This document shows positions 1 through 6,365 of a stretch of DNA of 16,115 nucleotides, piece by piece. The notes beneath the pieces were generated by a model. The model was not told the origin of the DNA. It saw only the letters and a program-made list of their open reading frames with translations, and did not search any database. The stretch is from Chloroflexota bacterium. GTDB lineage: Bacteria; Chloroflexota; Dehalococcoidia; UBA3495. Within the stretch, counting starts at the first letter, position 1; each line of letters opens with the position of its first letter. The stretch lies in assembly GCA_022563275.1 (NCBI GenBank), contig JADFNR010000077.1, positions 1 to 16,115 of the forward strand, in the 5' to 3' direction. The position numbers and the translations under genes were made by a program.

Positions 1-950
1 TGGACGCCATCTGGTTCGCCGAGCACTACTTCACCGGCGAGTGCGTGTACGGGGACCCGTTGGTGTTCGCCAGCGCGGTGGCCGTTAAGACCAAGAAGAT
101 CATGCTGGGCTTCGGCATCCTGGAGCTGCCGCTGCACAACCCGGTGCGCGTGGCCATCCAGACGGCCCTGCTGGATAACCTGTGCCAGGGGCGTCTGGTG
201 GTCGGGACGGGCCGGGGCTCCAACTACAACGCCTACGAGTACACAGGGTTCGGCACCACACCCGGCCTGGGGGCCGCTCAGTTGGATGAGGCCGAGGAAC
301 TCCTGGTCAAAGCCTGGACCGAAGACAACGTGAGATTCGAAGGGAAGTACTGGCAGGTGTCGTTCCCATCGGTCCGGCCCAGGCCATACCAGAAACCCCA
401 TCCACCCCTGGCCCGGGCCTGCACCGGAGACGCCTCGCTGGTGGAGATGGCCAAGATCGGCCGGCCGGTCCTGATCAGAGGCGCTTCGTCCAACGCCACG
501 GGAGAGAAGATCAAGCTGTACCGGGACACCATGTCCGGGGCCGGCTTCAGCGAGGAGGCGGTGGAGAAGAGCCTGGACCAGCTCTGGGTCTGGCGCGAGA
601 TGCACATCGCCGAGACCGACGACCAGGCCATGGGCGAGTTTCTCCCCGCCCATCACGCTGCCTACGTGCATCTGGAAGAGGTACGCGCGGAATGGAACCC
701 GCCTGAGATGGAGATCTCTATCCAGAGGGCGCCGTTGGGCCGTTCGGACTACGGAGAGACCCCGGACCCGGACGCGCCGGAATCGATGATCGGCGGGCCC
801 AGGCGGGTGGCCGAGCAGGTGGCATGGATGCAAGAGCTTGGCGTCAGGAACCTGATGCTGACCAACCGGGGCCTTGTGTCTCAGGAAAAGACCGTCAAGT
901 CATTGAGGCTGCTCAGCGAGAAGATCATGCCGTCGTTCCGGGGCGGCTGA
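1..950 (+). CDS. Luciferase-like (LLM) flavin-dependent oxidoreductase, 5' partial
   Basis: The reading frame is open from the left edge (first full codon at base 3) to the TGA at 948-950, so the true start lies outside the window and roughly the first 35-40 residues are missing. The first visible residues, DAIWFAEHYF, match the WxxEHH-type strand that carries the catalytic/flavin-site His in bacterial luciferase-like monooxygenases. Further family marks are a GRLVVGTGRGS phosphate-binding loop near visible residues 70-80 and a KPHPPLA segment. A C-terminal gate segment (MIGGPRRVAEQVAWMQELG) is typical of this family. Such enzymes use reduced FMN or F420 to oxidise small organic molecules. 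The substrate cannot be read from sequence. It is a distant paralogue of the enzyme at 4276-5361. An internal GTG at 45 is not a credible start because homology continues upstream of it. Confidence 0.9.
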   Translation, partial: DAIWFAEHYFTGECVYGDPLVFASAVAVKTKKIMLGFGILELPLHNPVRVAIQTALLDNLCQGRLVVGTGRGSNYNAYEYTGFGTTPGLGAAQLDEAEELLVKAWTEDNVRFEGKYWQVSFPSVRPRPYQKPHPPLARACTGDASLVEMAKIGRPVLIRGASSNATGEKIKLYRDTMSGAGFSEEAVEKSLDQLWVWREMHIAETDDQAMGEFLPAHHAAYVHLEEVRAEWNPPEMEISIQRAPLGRSDYGETPDPDAPESMIGGPRRVAEQVAWMQELGVRNLMLTNRGLVSQEKTVKSLRLLSEKIMPSFRGG

Positions 951-1016
951 TAATAGGGCCAGACAGGCTCGAGGACTGAAACCAGACTCCGCTCGGGGAT
1001 TCAGCCCCCTCTCTAA

Positions 1017-1039
1017 CTCTCCCCCGTCGCGAGGGAGAG
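1017..1039. repeat. C-rich hairpin, probably a dispersed intergenic repeat
   Basis: Seven-base arms CTCTCCC (1017-1023) and GGGAGAG (1033-1039) form a hairpin inside a pyrimidine-rich stretch. It lies between the luciferase-like gene and the convergent ABM gene. It resembles the element at 14160-14175 in layout and flanks (CTAAC, a C run, GCGAG, a G run). There is no T-run, so a terminator role is possible but weak. Confidence 0.4.
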
Positions 1040-1111
1040 AACAGCGAACAAAAAGGCAGGGGCAGACCTAATAGCCGGTCTTATTAATTAGCCCCGTCCG
1101 AATCCGGAGGG

Positions 1112-1426
1112 CTAGATCTTCCCCACCTCTTTCGAATAGAGCGGGTTGAGTTCAACGATCTGGGGGCCGCCGTCGAACCAGTCGGAGACGGTCTCGCGCC
1201 ATTTGGTGTAGTGAGGGGCCGAGCGGTGGGCGACCTGCCAGGCATCGCGGTCTTTGTAGACCTCATACAGATAGACGGTGTTGGGGTCCTCATCGCTGGC
1301 ATGAACGTCGAACCGCAGGCAGCCCGGCTCGTCGTTATTGGACCCGATGGCGTCGCCCATGGTGGCCTCGATGAACTCGTCGCGGTGACCCGGCTTGATC
1401 TTGATCGTTACAAATAGCGCAAACAT
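1112..1426 (-). CDS. ABM-domain (antibiotic biosynthesis monooxygenase-like) small protein
   Basis: This gene encodes 104 residues with the ferredoxin-like dimeric alpha/beta-barrel pattern of the ABM superfamily. It has an opening strand MFALFVTIKIKPG, then EPGCLRFDV (residues 33-41), then YEVYKDRDAWQVAHRSA from residue 54. Family members include quinol monooxygenases such as YgiN and haem-degrading enzymes, but many act only as small cofactor-free oxygenases or have no known substrate. I chose the ATG at 1426 because GGGGAGA sits five bases upstream. The frame stays open to 1501, but a longer start would lie on or above the promoter at 1473-1501. The gene is divergent from the glutaredoxin-like gene and convergent with the partial flavin enzyme. 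A detoxifying or quinone-oxidising role beside flavin monooxygenases is plausible but unproven. Confidence 0.85.
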   Translation of the reverse strand: MFALFVTIKIKPGHRDEFIEATMGDAIGSNNDEPGCLRFDVHASDEDPNTVYLYEVYKDRDAWQVAHRSAPHYTKWRETVSDWFDGGPQIVELNPLYSKEVGKI

Positions 1427-1472
1427 AACTTCTCCCCTGATTTGATCGTGGGACCTATTTCTTAACTGCGCC

Positions 1473-1501
1473 ATTATAGCCACGGGAGTATCACCGGACA
1501 A
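1473..1501 (-). promoter_or_regulatory. Sigma70-type promoter for the ABM gene
   Basis: Read on the minus strand there is a -35 box TTGTCC (1501-1496), exactly 17 bases, then a consensus -10 box TATAAT (1478-1473). The expected start of transcription is near 1466, giving a leader of about 40 bases before the ATG at 1426. This is the best promoter match I see in the window. Confidence 0.6.
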
Positions 1502-1589
1502 GAAGACGCGACCGGTCTGGATGACACCGCTGGACGCCCGTTGTAGAATGGCGTCTCAGGCACTTATCAATGATTAGGGAGCCTTATTC

Positions 1590-1805
1590 ATGGCCGACAT
1601 CCCAGTGGTTTACACGCTGACCGTCTGCCCCGCCTGCGACGCCCTGCGCGCCGCTTGGAAGCGTGACGGCATCGAGTATCAAGAGATCCGGGTGGACCAG
1701 AGCCAGGACGACCTGGACGCGGCCCTGGATTACGCCGACACCGTCCCCATCATCATCTATCCCGACGGCCGGGTGGAGGTGGGCTTCGACGGGATGCACG
1801 GTTGA
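1590..1805 (+). CDS. Glutaredoxin-like protein
   Basis: This gene encodes 71 residues with the minimal glutaredoxin/NrdH layout: strand VVYTLTVCPACD with a CPAC redox motif (Cys13, Cys16), helix, strand EYQEIRVDQ, and the cis-proline loop TVPIII (Pro53). It ends with a short strand GRVEVGF. Known relatives transfer electrons from glutathione or thioredoxin reductase to target disulfides. The usual C-terminal GG motif and last helix of glutaredoxins are missing or very short, so it is a small member. AGGGAG at 1576-1581 lies eight bases before the ATG. The thioredoxin-fold gene follows 94 bases downstream on the same strand, and the two may be cotranscribed up to the terminator at 2513. Confidence 0.85.
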   Translation: MADIPVVYTLTVCPACDALRAAWKRDGIEYQEIRVDQSQDDLDAALDYADTVPIIIYPDGRVEVGFDGMHG

Positions 1806-1899
1806 GAGATCGGCTGACGGGCCGGCGGCCCGTCCCAGATTTACAGCCGTTCCCCGCGCAGGCAGTCCTGATTCAAAACTAGATCGATACGGAGGAGCC

Positions 1900-2484
1900 A
1901 TGGTCAGAGAAACCAGCGTTGTCACTCCCGAACGGTTCTCCCAGGGGTTCGACTATCCCAGCTACATGGACCAGATCAAGGTAAACAAGGCGCGGTTCGA
2001 AGGGTTCTACAACGGCCTGACACTGAGCTCTGAAGACGCGGCGGCTTTCAAAGAGTTGGCCCAGCGCCCCGGCGGCCCGGCCAAGATGCTGGTCATCGGC
2101 GAGGACTGGTGCGGCGACGTGATCCGGGGCCTGCCGGTGTTGGCCCGCATCGCCGAGGCCGCCGGTATCCCCATCAGCATCTTCCCCAGAGACACCCACA
2201 CCGACATCATGGACGAGTTCCTGAAAGAGGGGAAATACATGTCCATCCCGGTGGCCGTGTTCTACACCGCCGACCATCGCTACATCTGCCATTGGATCGA
2301 GCGGCCTGAGATTGCGGAGAAAGAGCACCACGAGATCGAGCAAGCGATCCGGGACGAGAACCCTGGCATCGACGACCAGGCTTTCGGCCGGGAGCGCCGG
2401 GCCCGCACCGCCGCCAAGGCCGACGATTGGATCGCCGCCACGGTGGTGGAACTTAAGGAACTGCTCACCAAAAGCATCGCTTAG
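1900..2484 (+). CDS. Thioredoxin-fold protein with a single-Cys WCGD motif
   Basis: This gene encodes 194 residues. The core strand KMLVIGEDWCGD (62-73) followed by a helix, the IPISIFPRDTH strand and the SIPVAVF cis-proline loop (Pro117) match the thioredoxin-like family often annotated as Pfam Thioredoxin_9-type proteins. These carry WC-x-D rather than CxxC. Cys71 is therefore the only Cys at the active site. Asp73 and Val74 follow, so a classical CxxC dithiol cycle is not possible. Cys130 lies far along the chain. The C-terminal 50 residues are charged and helical. The ATG at 1900 is chosen because GGAGG (1891-1895) lies just upstream. The frame is open back to 1663 but overlaps the glutaredoxin-like gene there. 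The cellular target is not known. Confidence 0.8.
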   Translation: MVRETSVVTPERFSQGFDYPSYMDQIKVNKARFEGFYNGLTLSSEDAAAFKELAQRPGGPAKMLVIGEDWCGDVIRGLPVLARIAEAAGIPISIFPRDTHTDIMDEFLKEGKYMSIPVAVFYTADHRYICHWIERPEIAEKEHHEIEQAIRDENPGIDDQAFGRERRARTAAKADDWIAATVVELKELLTKSIA

Positions 2485-2512
2485 GAAACCGGCCCTTTCC
2501 CGGTCGTATCTT

Positions 2513-2552
2513 AAAAAGAGGCTCTGCCATCGAACATCGGCAGAGCCTCTTT
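2513..2552. terminator. Perfect bidirectional rho-independent terminator
   Basis: Fourteen-base perfect arms (2515-2528 and 2539-2552) enclose a 10-base loop. An A-run precedes the left arm and a T-run ends the right arm, so the hairpin can stop transcription in both directions. It sits between the convergent thioredoxin-fold gene (+) and MFS transporter gene (-). Confidence 0.9.
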
Positions 2553-2556
2553 CGTC

Positions 2557-2576
2557 ATTCCGGCGACGGCCGGAAT
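2557..2576. repeat. Short palindromic dispersed-type repeat
   Basis: ATTCCGG (2557-2563) and CCGGAAT (2570-2576) form a seven-base hairpin. The sequence resembles the CATTCCGGCGA...CCGGAATCCA element scattered between genes in many bacteria. I see one copy here. It lies just outside the bidirectional terminator. Confidence 0.45.
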
Positions 2577-2630
2577 CCATGTTGGCAAGGTCTCCGATCA
2601 ACCACGCGTGGCGCCATCACGTCCGTAGGC

Positions 2631-2647
2631 GCGGGTTTCCAACCCGC
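2631..2647. repeat. Short palindromic element GCGGGTT-TCC-AACCCGC
   Basis: This is a perfect seven-base inverted repeat with a three-base spacer, 21 bases beyond the stop of the MFS gene. It is another dispersed-type intergenic palindrome. Together with the element at 2557 it fills the gap between the convergent genes. Confidence 0.4.
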
Positions 2648-2667
2648 ATGTCCATGGTAAATACCGG

Positions 2668-4020
2668 TTAAGACACTCGCGGACCGGCTGCCCCTTCGGC
2701 CCCGGCCACACCCGGCAATCTGGGCTTCCGGGCGACCAGGAAAAGGACCGCGCCCAACATGTTTAGCCCCGCCAGCAGCAGGAAGGCCATGTCGTAATCG
2801 CCCAACTCGTCGCGCATGAACCCGGCCAAGGGCGCGGCGATGAGCAGTAAGACGTTCATGGGCACGGTGGAGATGCCCAGTATCTTCCCGAAGGACGCGC
2901 GCCCGAAGTAATCGCCCCTGATGGCGGTGGTCAAGGGGGTGCGGCCGCCGAACCCGATTCCGAACAGCACCGCGAAGGCATAAAAATAGATCAGGTCTGG
3001 GCCCAATGTCAGGAACACCACCCCAAGGCCCTGGATGGTGGTAAAGATGAACAGGGCCACGTTCTTGGGCATCCGGTCGCCGATCCAGCCGCCCAGGAAC
3101 TGGAAAATGATGGCCACCGCGGTCTGGACCATGATGATCCAGCCGGTGGTCTGCACGCCGTAACCCATATCCCGCAACAGCAACCCCAGGTGGGACATGA
3201 TGGCCAGCACGACCATTGAACCGAACCCGTGGCCGAAGGATATGCACCAGAACGCCTGGGTGCGCAGGGCCTGGCCGATGGTCAGTTCCAGTTCGGGCTG
3301 GGTGTTTCCCGCCGGGGACGAGGCGGCCACCGGAGGTCCGATTTCATCGAGACTCTCGACACCCGGCCGGAGATCTCCGTCGGGATATTCACCGATGTCC
3401 TCAGGCTTGTTCCGGATCAACTTGGGCAGGACGAACGCCGAGACCAGCGCAACCACCGCCAGTATCTCCACGGTGCGCCGCCAACCCAGCCGGTCGGCGT
3501 CGGGGTTGATCAGCCAGGCGATCACCGGCACCAACACCAAAGCGCCGATGCCCATGCCCACCATGGCCAGACCCATGGCCATTCCCCGGCGCCGCACGAA
3601 CCAGTGGTTCAGCAGGGTCATGACCGTGAGCCAGCCGGCCTGGCCCTGTCCGACGGACATGATGAAATAGGCCAGGTAGAACATCCACAGGTTCTCCACC
3701 CGGCTGAACAGAAAGAACCCCGCGGCAAGGACCAACAGCCCGGTGAACACCATGAACCGGGTGCCCATACGGTCGACCAGGTATCCGGCGATGGGACCGG
3801 TGAGGCTGCCTTCGACGCGGGTGAAACTGAGGGCCAGGCCCAACTGGGTCCGGCTCCAACCGAACTGGGACTCCAACGCCACGGCCCAGACCGCCGTGGC
3901 CTGGAACACCGGCACGGAGGTGATGACCATGATGAAGCCGCCAACGGCCACCATCCACCAACCGTGGAAGGCGCCCCGGGCCTTGGCGGATGGATCGCCC
4001 ACACTCGGACGACTAAACAA
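2668..4020 (-). CDS. MFS transporter, OFA/monocarboxylate-like
   Basis: This gene encodes 450 residues with about twelve hydrophobic segments in two halves, split by a hydrophilic loop at about 200-248. The MFS motif A is clear in the first half (GYLVDRMGTR, 79-88) and weaker in the second (GGWIGDRMPK, 310-319). WFVRRRGMAMG (140-150) is a pattern common in the oxalate/formate antiporter and monocarboxylate transporter branch. This suggests an organic-acid carrier in the cytoplasmic membrane, but the substrate is not readable. The longest frame starts with a TTG at 4020 and has no good ribosome binding site. A GTG at 4002 is an alternative, and residues before about 18 are dispensable for the fold. 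A promoter candidate lies at 4102-4130. It is convergent with the thioredoxin-fold gene. Confidence 0.88.
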   Translation of the reverse strand: MFSRPSVGDPSAKARGAFHGWWMVAVGGFIMVITSVPVFQATAVWAVALESQFGWSRTQLGLALSFTRVEGSLTGPIAGYLVDRMGTRFMVFTGLLVLAAGFFLFSRVENLWMFYLAYFIMSVGQGQAGWLTVMTLLNHWFVRRRGMAMGLAMVGMGIGALVLVPVIAWLINPDADRLGWRRTVEILAVVALVSAFVLPKLIRNKPEDIGEYPDGDLRPGVESLDEIGPPVAASSPAGNTQPELELTIGQALRTQAFWCISFGHGFGSMVVLAIMSHLGLLLRDMGYGVQTTGWIIMVQTAVAIIFQFLGGWIGDRMPKNVALFIFTTIQGLGVVFLTLGPDLIYFYAFAVLFGIGFGGRTPLTTAIRGDYFGRASFGKILGISTVPMNVLLLIAAPLAGFMRDELGDYDMAFLLLAGLNMLGAVLFLVARKPRLPGVAGAEGAAGPRVS

Positions 4021-4101
4021 AGAACGCCGGTCCGGCCTGGGTGATGGGCCTACACGGCGAGTCAGTACAGGGCCGGGTATCGCTCTCTTTCATCGTGTTA
4101 A

Positions 4102-4130
4102 AGAATACGATAGCACCCTTGTTATTACAA
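4102..4130 (-). promoter_or_regulatory. Candidate promoter for the MFS gene
   Basis: On the minus strand TTGTAA (4130-4125) and TATTCT (4107-4102) are separated by 17 bases, each matching the consensus at four of six positions. Predicted transcription starts near 4095, about 75 bases before the TTG at 4020. It lies in the 255-base gap between the divergent MFS and flavin enzyme genes, where I saw no equally good promoter on the plus strand. Confidence 0.35.
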
Positions 4131-4275
4131 CGTGGACGATTCGGCACGTACCGTTGGCCGGCGGATAGACAGCCTGCTAGTCCAAGCCGGATACCCTCTA
4201 TGCCATTCGGCCGTTGGACGCTAGAATGGGGCTCTCTCGCCGGACGCCGGCGAAAACGTCGTTCTTGGAGTAGTC

Positions 4276-5361
4276 ATGGAATACGGTGTATTTATGATGC
4301 CCTCCCATCCGCCGGAGCGGGAAGTCTTTCAAGCCCACCAGTGGGACCTGGACTGCCTGGTCCTGGCCGATAAACTGGGGTTTTCCGAGGCCTGGATCGG
4401 CGAACACTACACCGCGCCTTGGGAACCTCTCCCATCGCCGGACCTGATGATCGCCCAGGCCCTGATGCTGACCAAGAACATCAAGCTTTGCACAGGCGTG
4501 CACCTGCTGCCCTACCACCATCCGGCCGAGCTGGCCTGCCGTGTGGCCTACCTGGACCACATGGCCCAGGGCCGTTTCATGTTTGGGATCGGCTCAGGGG
4601 GACTGCCCACCGACTACACCATGTTCGACGTGGACGGAATGAACGGCCAGCACCGTGAGATGACCCGGGAGGCGATCGACATAATCTTGAGGCTTTGGGC
4701 TGAAGACGAGCCCTTTGAATACAAGGGTGAGTTCTGGACCGTCAACCTGCCAGAGCCTCAATTCGGCACGCTGCGGCACCACATCAAGCCGTTCCAGAAG
4801 CCCCATCCGCCCATCGGCGTCGCCTCGGTCAGCCCAGCCTCGGAAACCCTCAAGATCGCCGGCGAGCGCGGCTTCATCCCCATGAGCCTGGCATTCAACC
4901 AGGACTACGTTATCAGCCACTGGGAGGCGGTCTTGGAGGGCGCCAAGAGGAGCGGCAGGACTCCCAGCAGAAAGGACTGGCGGATCACCAGGGATGTCTG
5001 GGTGGCCGACTCCGACGACGAGGCCTACGACAAAGCGATCAACGGCATGCTGGGACGGGTCTGGGGGGAATACCTGCTGCCCCTCTTCGACCAGTTCTCA
5101 TTGCTCCATGTCATCAAACACGACTCCAGCATCCCAGACTCGTCAGTCACGCCGGAGTATATGGCCGAGCACGTGTGGCTCATCGGTTCGCCCGACACCG
5201 TCGAGAAGAAGATACTCAGCCTATACGAGATGTGCGGCGGATTCGGGACCCTATTGTCCCTGGTCTATGACAACATGGACAACCAGAAGGGCTGGGAGAA
5301 GTCCATGAAGCTGCTGGCCAAGGAAGTGATGCCCCGTTTTGCTGATATGGACCCCGGCTAA
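4276..5361 (+). CDS. Luciferase-like (LLM) flavin-dependent monooxygenase
   Basis: This is a complete 361-residue enzyme of the bacterial luciferase family, at the family's usual length. Family features in order are the N-terminal strand MEYGVFMMPSH and EAWIGEHYTAPWE (38-50) with Glu43-His44 at the catalytic/flavin position. Then come HHPAELA (81-87), GRFMFGIGSGG (99-109), KPFQKPHPPIGVA (171-183) and a C-terminal LIGSPDTVEKKI segment. It resembles limonene-1,2-monooxygenase/alkanal-monooxygenase-type enzymes that use FMNH2 supplied by a separate reductase. The substrate is unknown. TTGGAG lies five bases before the ATG. The gene stands alone between a divergent MFS gene and its own terminator. 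A link to the MFS carrier, such as import of its substrate, is only a positional inference. Confidence 0.92.
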   Translation: MEYGVFMMPSHPPEREVFQAHQWDLDCLVLADKLGFSEAWIGEHYTAPWEPLPSPDLMIAQALMLTKNIKLCTGVHLLPYHHPAELACRVAYLDHMAQGRFMFGIGSGGLPTDYTMFDVDGMNGQHREMTREAIDIILRLWAEDEPFEYKGEFWTVNLPEPQFGTLRHHIKPFQKPHPPIGVASVSPASETLKIAGERGFIPMSLAFNQDYVISHWEAVLEGAKRSGRTPSRKDWRITRDVWVADSDDEAYDKAINGMLGRVWGEYLLPLFDQFSLLHVIKHDSSIPDSSVTPEYMAEHVWLIGSPDTVEKKILSLYEMCGGFGTLLSLVYDNMDNQKGWEKSMKLLAKEVMPRFADMDPG

Positions 5362-5386
5362 AGGGTTCCGGGCAATCGCATCTTGG

Positions 5387-5421
5387 GGGCGTTCCGATGA
5401 ATCGGGACGCCCTTCCTCTTT
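5387..5421 (+). terminator. Rho-independent terminator after the flavin monooxygenase
   Basis: Eleven-base arms (5387-5397 and 5402-5412, one G-T wobble) close a TGAA tetraloop. They are followed by TTCCTCTTT. It starts 26 bases after the stop codon of the monooxygenase gene. Confidence 0.75.
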
Positions 5422-5454
5422 GGGGCCTCTTTCCCATTGCTCACCCAACCTCCA

Positions 5455-5555
5455 CCGCTTGTGACCCCGGGCAAAGCGAAGGGTCTCTTTGTCTTTGTCC
5501 AAAGCTGTCCCAGCGGCAACGAGAATCCTCGGCTTCCGCCGCAGAATAACGGGGT
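5455..5555 (-). repeat. Decayed dispersed repeats (two different elements)
   Basis: Read on the minus strand, this stretch contains GACCCTTCGCTTTGCCCGG next to CAAAGAGA. Separately it contains GTTATTCTGCGGCGGAAGCC followed by GAGGATTCTCG. Both resemble, imperfectly, the CCTTCGCTTTGCTCAGGATGAC- and GTCATTCTG-GCGAAG-GAATCTC-type intergenic repeats found in many bacterial genomes. No protein frame is supported here. The identification is from memory of such elements, not from a search. Confidence 0.35.
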
Positions 5556-5559
5556 TAGA

Positions 5560-5811
5560 TCGAAACGAAATTCGTAATATCTATGGGATTACCCTTAGTT
5601 TTATCGAGTTTTTATCTGATTTTCAACCAATCTCTCCAGTCGTTAGCCAATATTCTCTTTACGCCTGAATATCACATTGTGAATTTTGTATCAATAGTTT
5701 GAATAATAATTCACAAGAATCATCTGAGTTTATGGGGCATCAGAATTTATGAAAGGGCAAATAACAAGACGTTACGCCCTTCAGATCGCAGGACACAGAT
5801 GGAGGTCCACT
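5560..5811 (+). promoter_or_regulatory. AT-rich control region upstream of the three-gene cassette
   Basis: The rest of the 450-base gene-free gap (5362-5811) changes sharply from GC-rich to visibly AT-rich at about 5560 and stays so to about 5755. It holds many A/T tracts and a 9-bp inverted repeat (5677-5716), and no convincing coding frame. I could not fix one -35/-10 pair, because several weak matches overlap. Its place directly before the cassette at 5812-9362 makes it the likely promoter and regulator-binding region. The last part (5756-5811) is ordinary leader with GGAGGT before the ATG at 5812. Confidence 0.5.
5677..5716. promoter_or_regulatory. Inverted repeat, candidate operator
   Basis: Perfect 9-base arms TTGTGAATT (5677-5685) and AATTCACAA (5708-5716) are separated by 22 bases, with arm centres 31 bases (about three helical turns) apart. 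Each arm contains TGTGA/TCACA, the half-site of Crp/Fnr-family regulators. The spacing is far wider than the usual six bases, so a standard Crp dimer site is not implied. Confidence 0.4.
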
Positions 5812-6261
5812 ATGGGAATGTTTGGAATGTTTGGTAAGAAAGAAGGTGGTTTTGACGCAGCCACGGGGGAATGGGGCAGCGACAACGTCGGAATGATGAA
5901 GATGCTGGCGGGTATGCCCCACATGATGCGGAAACCCATGATGAAAGGGCGGATCAATCAGCTCCTATCATTGACGGAAGAGCAGCGGCAGGATTCGATC
6001 AGAGACATGATCGGGGCCTTCCACAGCTCCAAGGTCAAGTCCAAGGCCCGCGAGAGCCTGGTCGCCACCCGGGTCGAGATCGTCGGGGAGCTTTCAGATG
6101 AGAAGCGCCACACCATCATCTCATCCCGCAGCGAGGCCTTGAAGGTCGCACCGGAACTGGACCAGCAAGACCGGGAGGTCCAAAAGAAGGTCCTCTCCAA
6201 GCTCTCCAAGTCCACGCGGGAGAAGTTCAAGGCCACATGGGACCAGGTCCACGGCGAATAA
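5812..6261 (+). CDS. Conserved-looking small protein with Met-rich N-terminus, function unknown
   Basis: This gene encodes 149 residues, with no family I recognise. The start at 5812 is preferred over the in-frame ATG at 5749 because GGAGGT lies five bases before it. Residues 1-44 hold eleven methionines, eight of them in the 17 residues 28-44 together with His37. Residues 45-149 are charged and predicted helical, with no Cys and no membrane segment. The segment LLSLTEEQRQDSIRDMIGAFHSS looks like a helical domain and could be an oligomerisation or binding module. It is the first gene of the cassette and lies 104 bases before the repeated membrane protein. The Met cluster could bind soft metal ions or be a hydrophobic interaction face; neither is shown by sequence alone. 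Confidence 0.75.
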   Translation: MGMFGMFGKKEGGFDAATGEWGSDNVGMMKMLAGMPHMMRKPMMKGRINQLLSLTEEQRQDSIRDMIGAFHSSKVKSKARESLVATRVEIVGELSDEKRHTIISSRSEALKVAPELDQQDREVQKKVLSKLSKSTREKFKATWDQVHGE

Positions 6262-6291
6262 CGCCTGACTGCCCACCTGAAAAGTTTCTTC

Positions 6292-6328
6292 GGCCAGGGT
6301 AAGGCCCCTCATGGGCCTTCCCCTGGTC
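6292..6328 (+). other. Strong intergenic hairpin inside the cassette
   Basis: CCAGGG (6294-6299) and AAGGCCC (6301-6307) pair with GGGCCTT (6313-6319) and CCCTGG (6321-6326). One mismatch interrupts the stem, and the loop is CTCAT. No T-run follows, so I read it as an mRNA-stabilising or processing hairpin, or a weak attenuator, between the small protein and the membrane protein rather than a full terminator. Confidence 0.5.
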
Positions 6329-6365
6329 CAAGGCCGGGGGACTAAGACAACCCCGGACCGCAAGC

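Noticed and set aside
1427..1501. Longer N-terminus for the ABM protein, from a start at 1501
   Set aside because: The extra 25 residues overlap the promoter at 1473-1501, do not fit the ABM fold, and have no ribosome binding site; the ATG at 1426 has GGGGAGA just upstream.
1541..1570. Possible plus-strand promoter (TTGTAG, 18 bases, TATCAA) before the glutaredoxin-like gene
   Set aside because: Transcription would start inside the ribosome binding site, leaving almost no leader, and both boxes are weak.
1663..1899. Upstream extension of the thioredoxin-fold gene
   Set aside because: It would overlap the glutaredoxin-like gene in another frame and encodes an Arg/Ser/Pro-rich out-of-frame type sequence; GGAGG directly before 1900 marks the real start.
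1879..2601. Long open frames opposite or inside known genes, for example minus-strand 1879-2601, plus-strand 3229-4044 and plus-strand 14300-14914
   Set aside because: They mirror strongly supported genes, have skewed Arg/Gly/His/Pro composition and no recognisable domains; high GC makes such shadows common.
4222..4227. TAGAAT as a -10 box for the flavin monooxygenase at 4276
   Set aside because: The box itself is good but no recognisable -35 lies at 16-18 bases, so I did not call a promoter.
5677..5716. Inverted repeat read as a normal Crp binding site
   Set aside because: The half-sites match TGTGA/TCACA but are 28 bases apart instead of six.
5749..5811. Earlier ATG at 5749 for the Met-rich protein
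   Set aside because: The 21 extra residues look unlike the rest and have no clear ribosome binding site, while GGAGGT lies five bases before the ATG at 5812.
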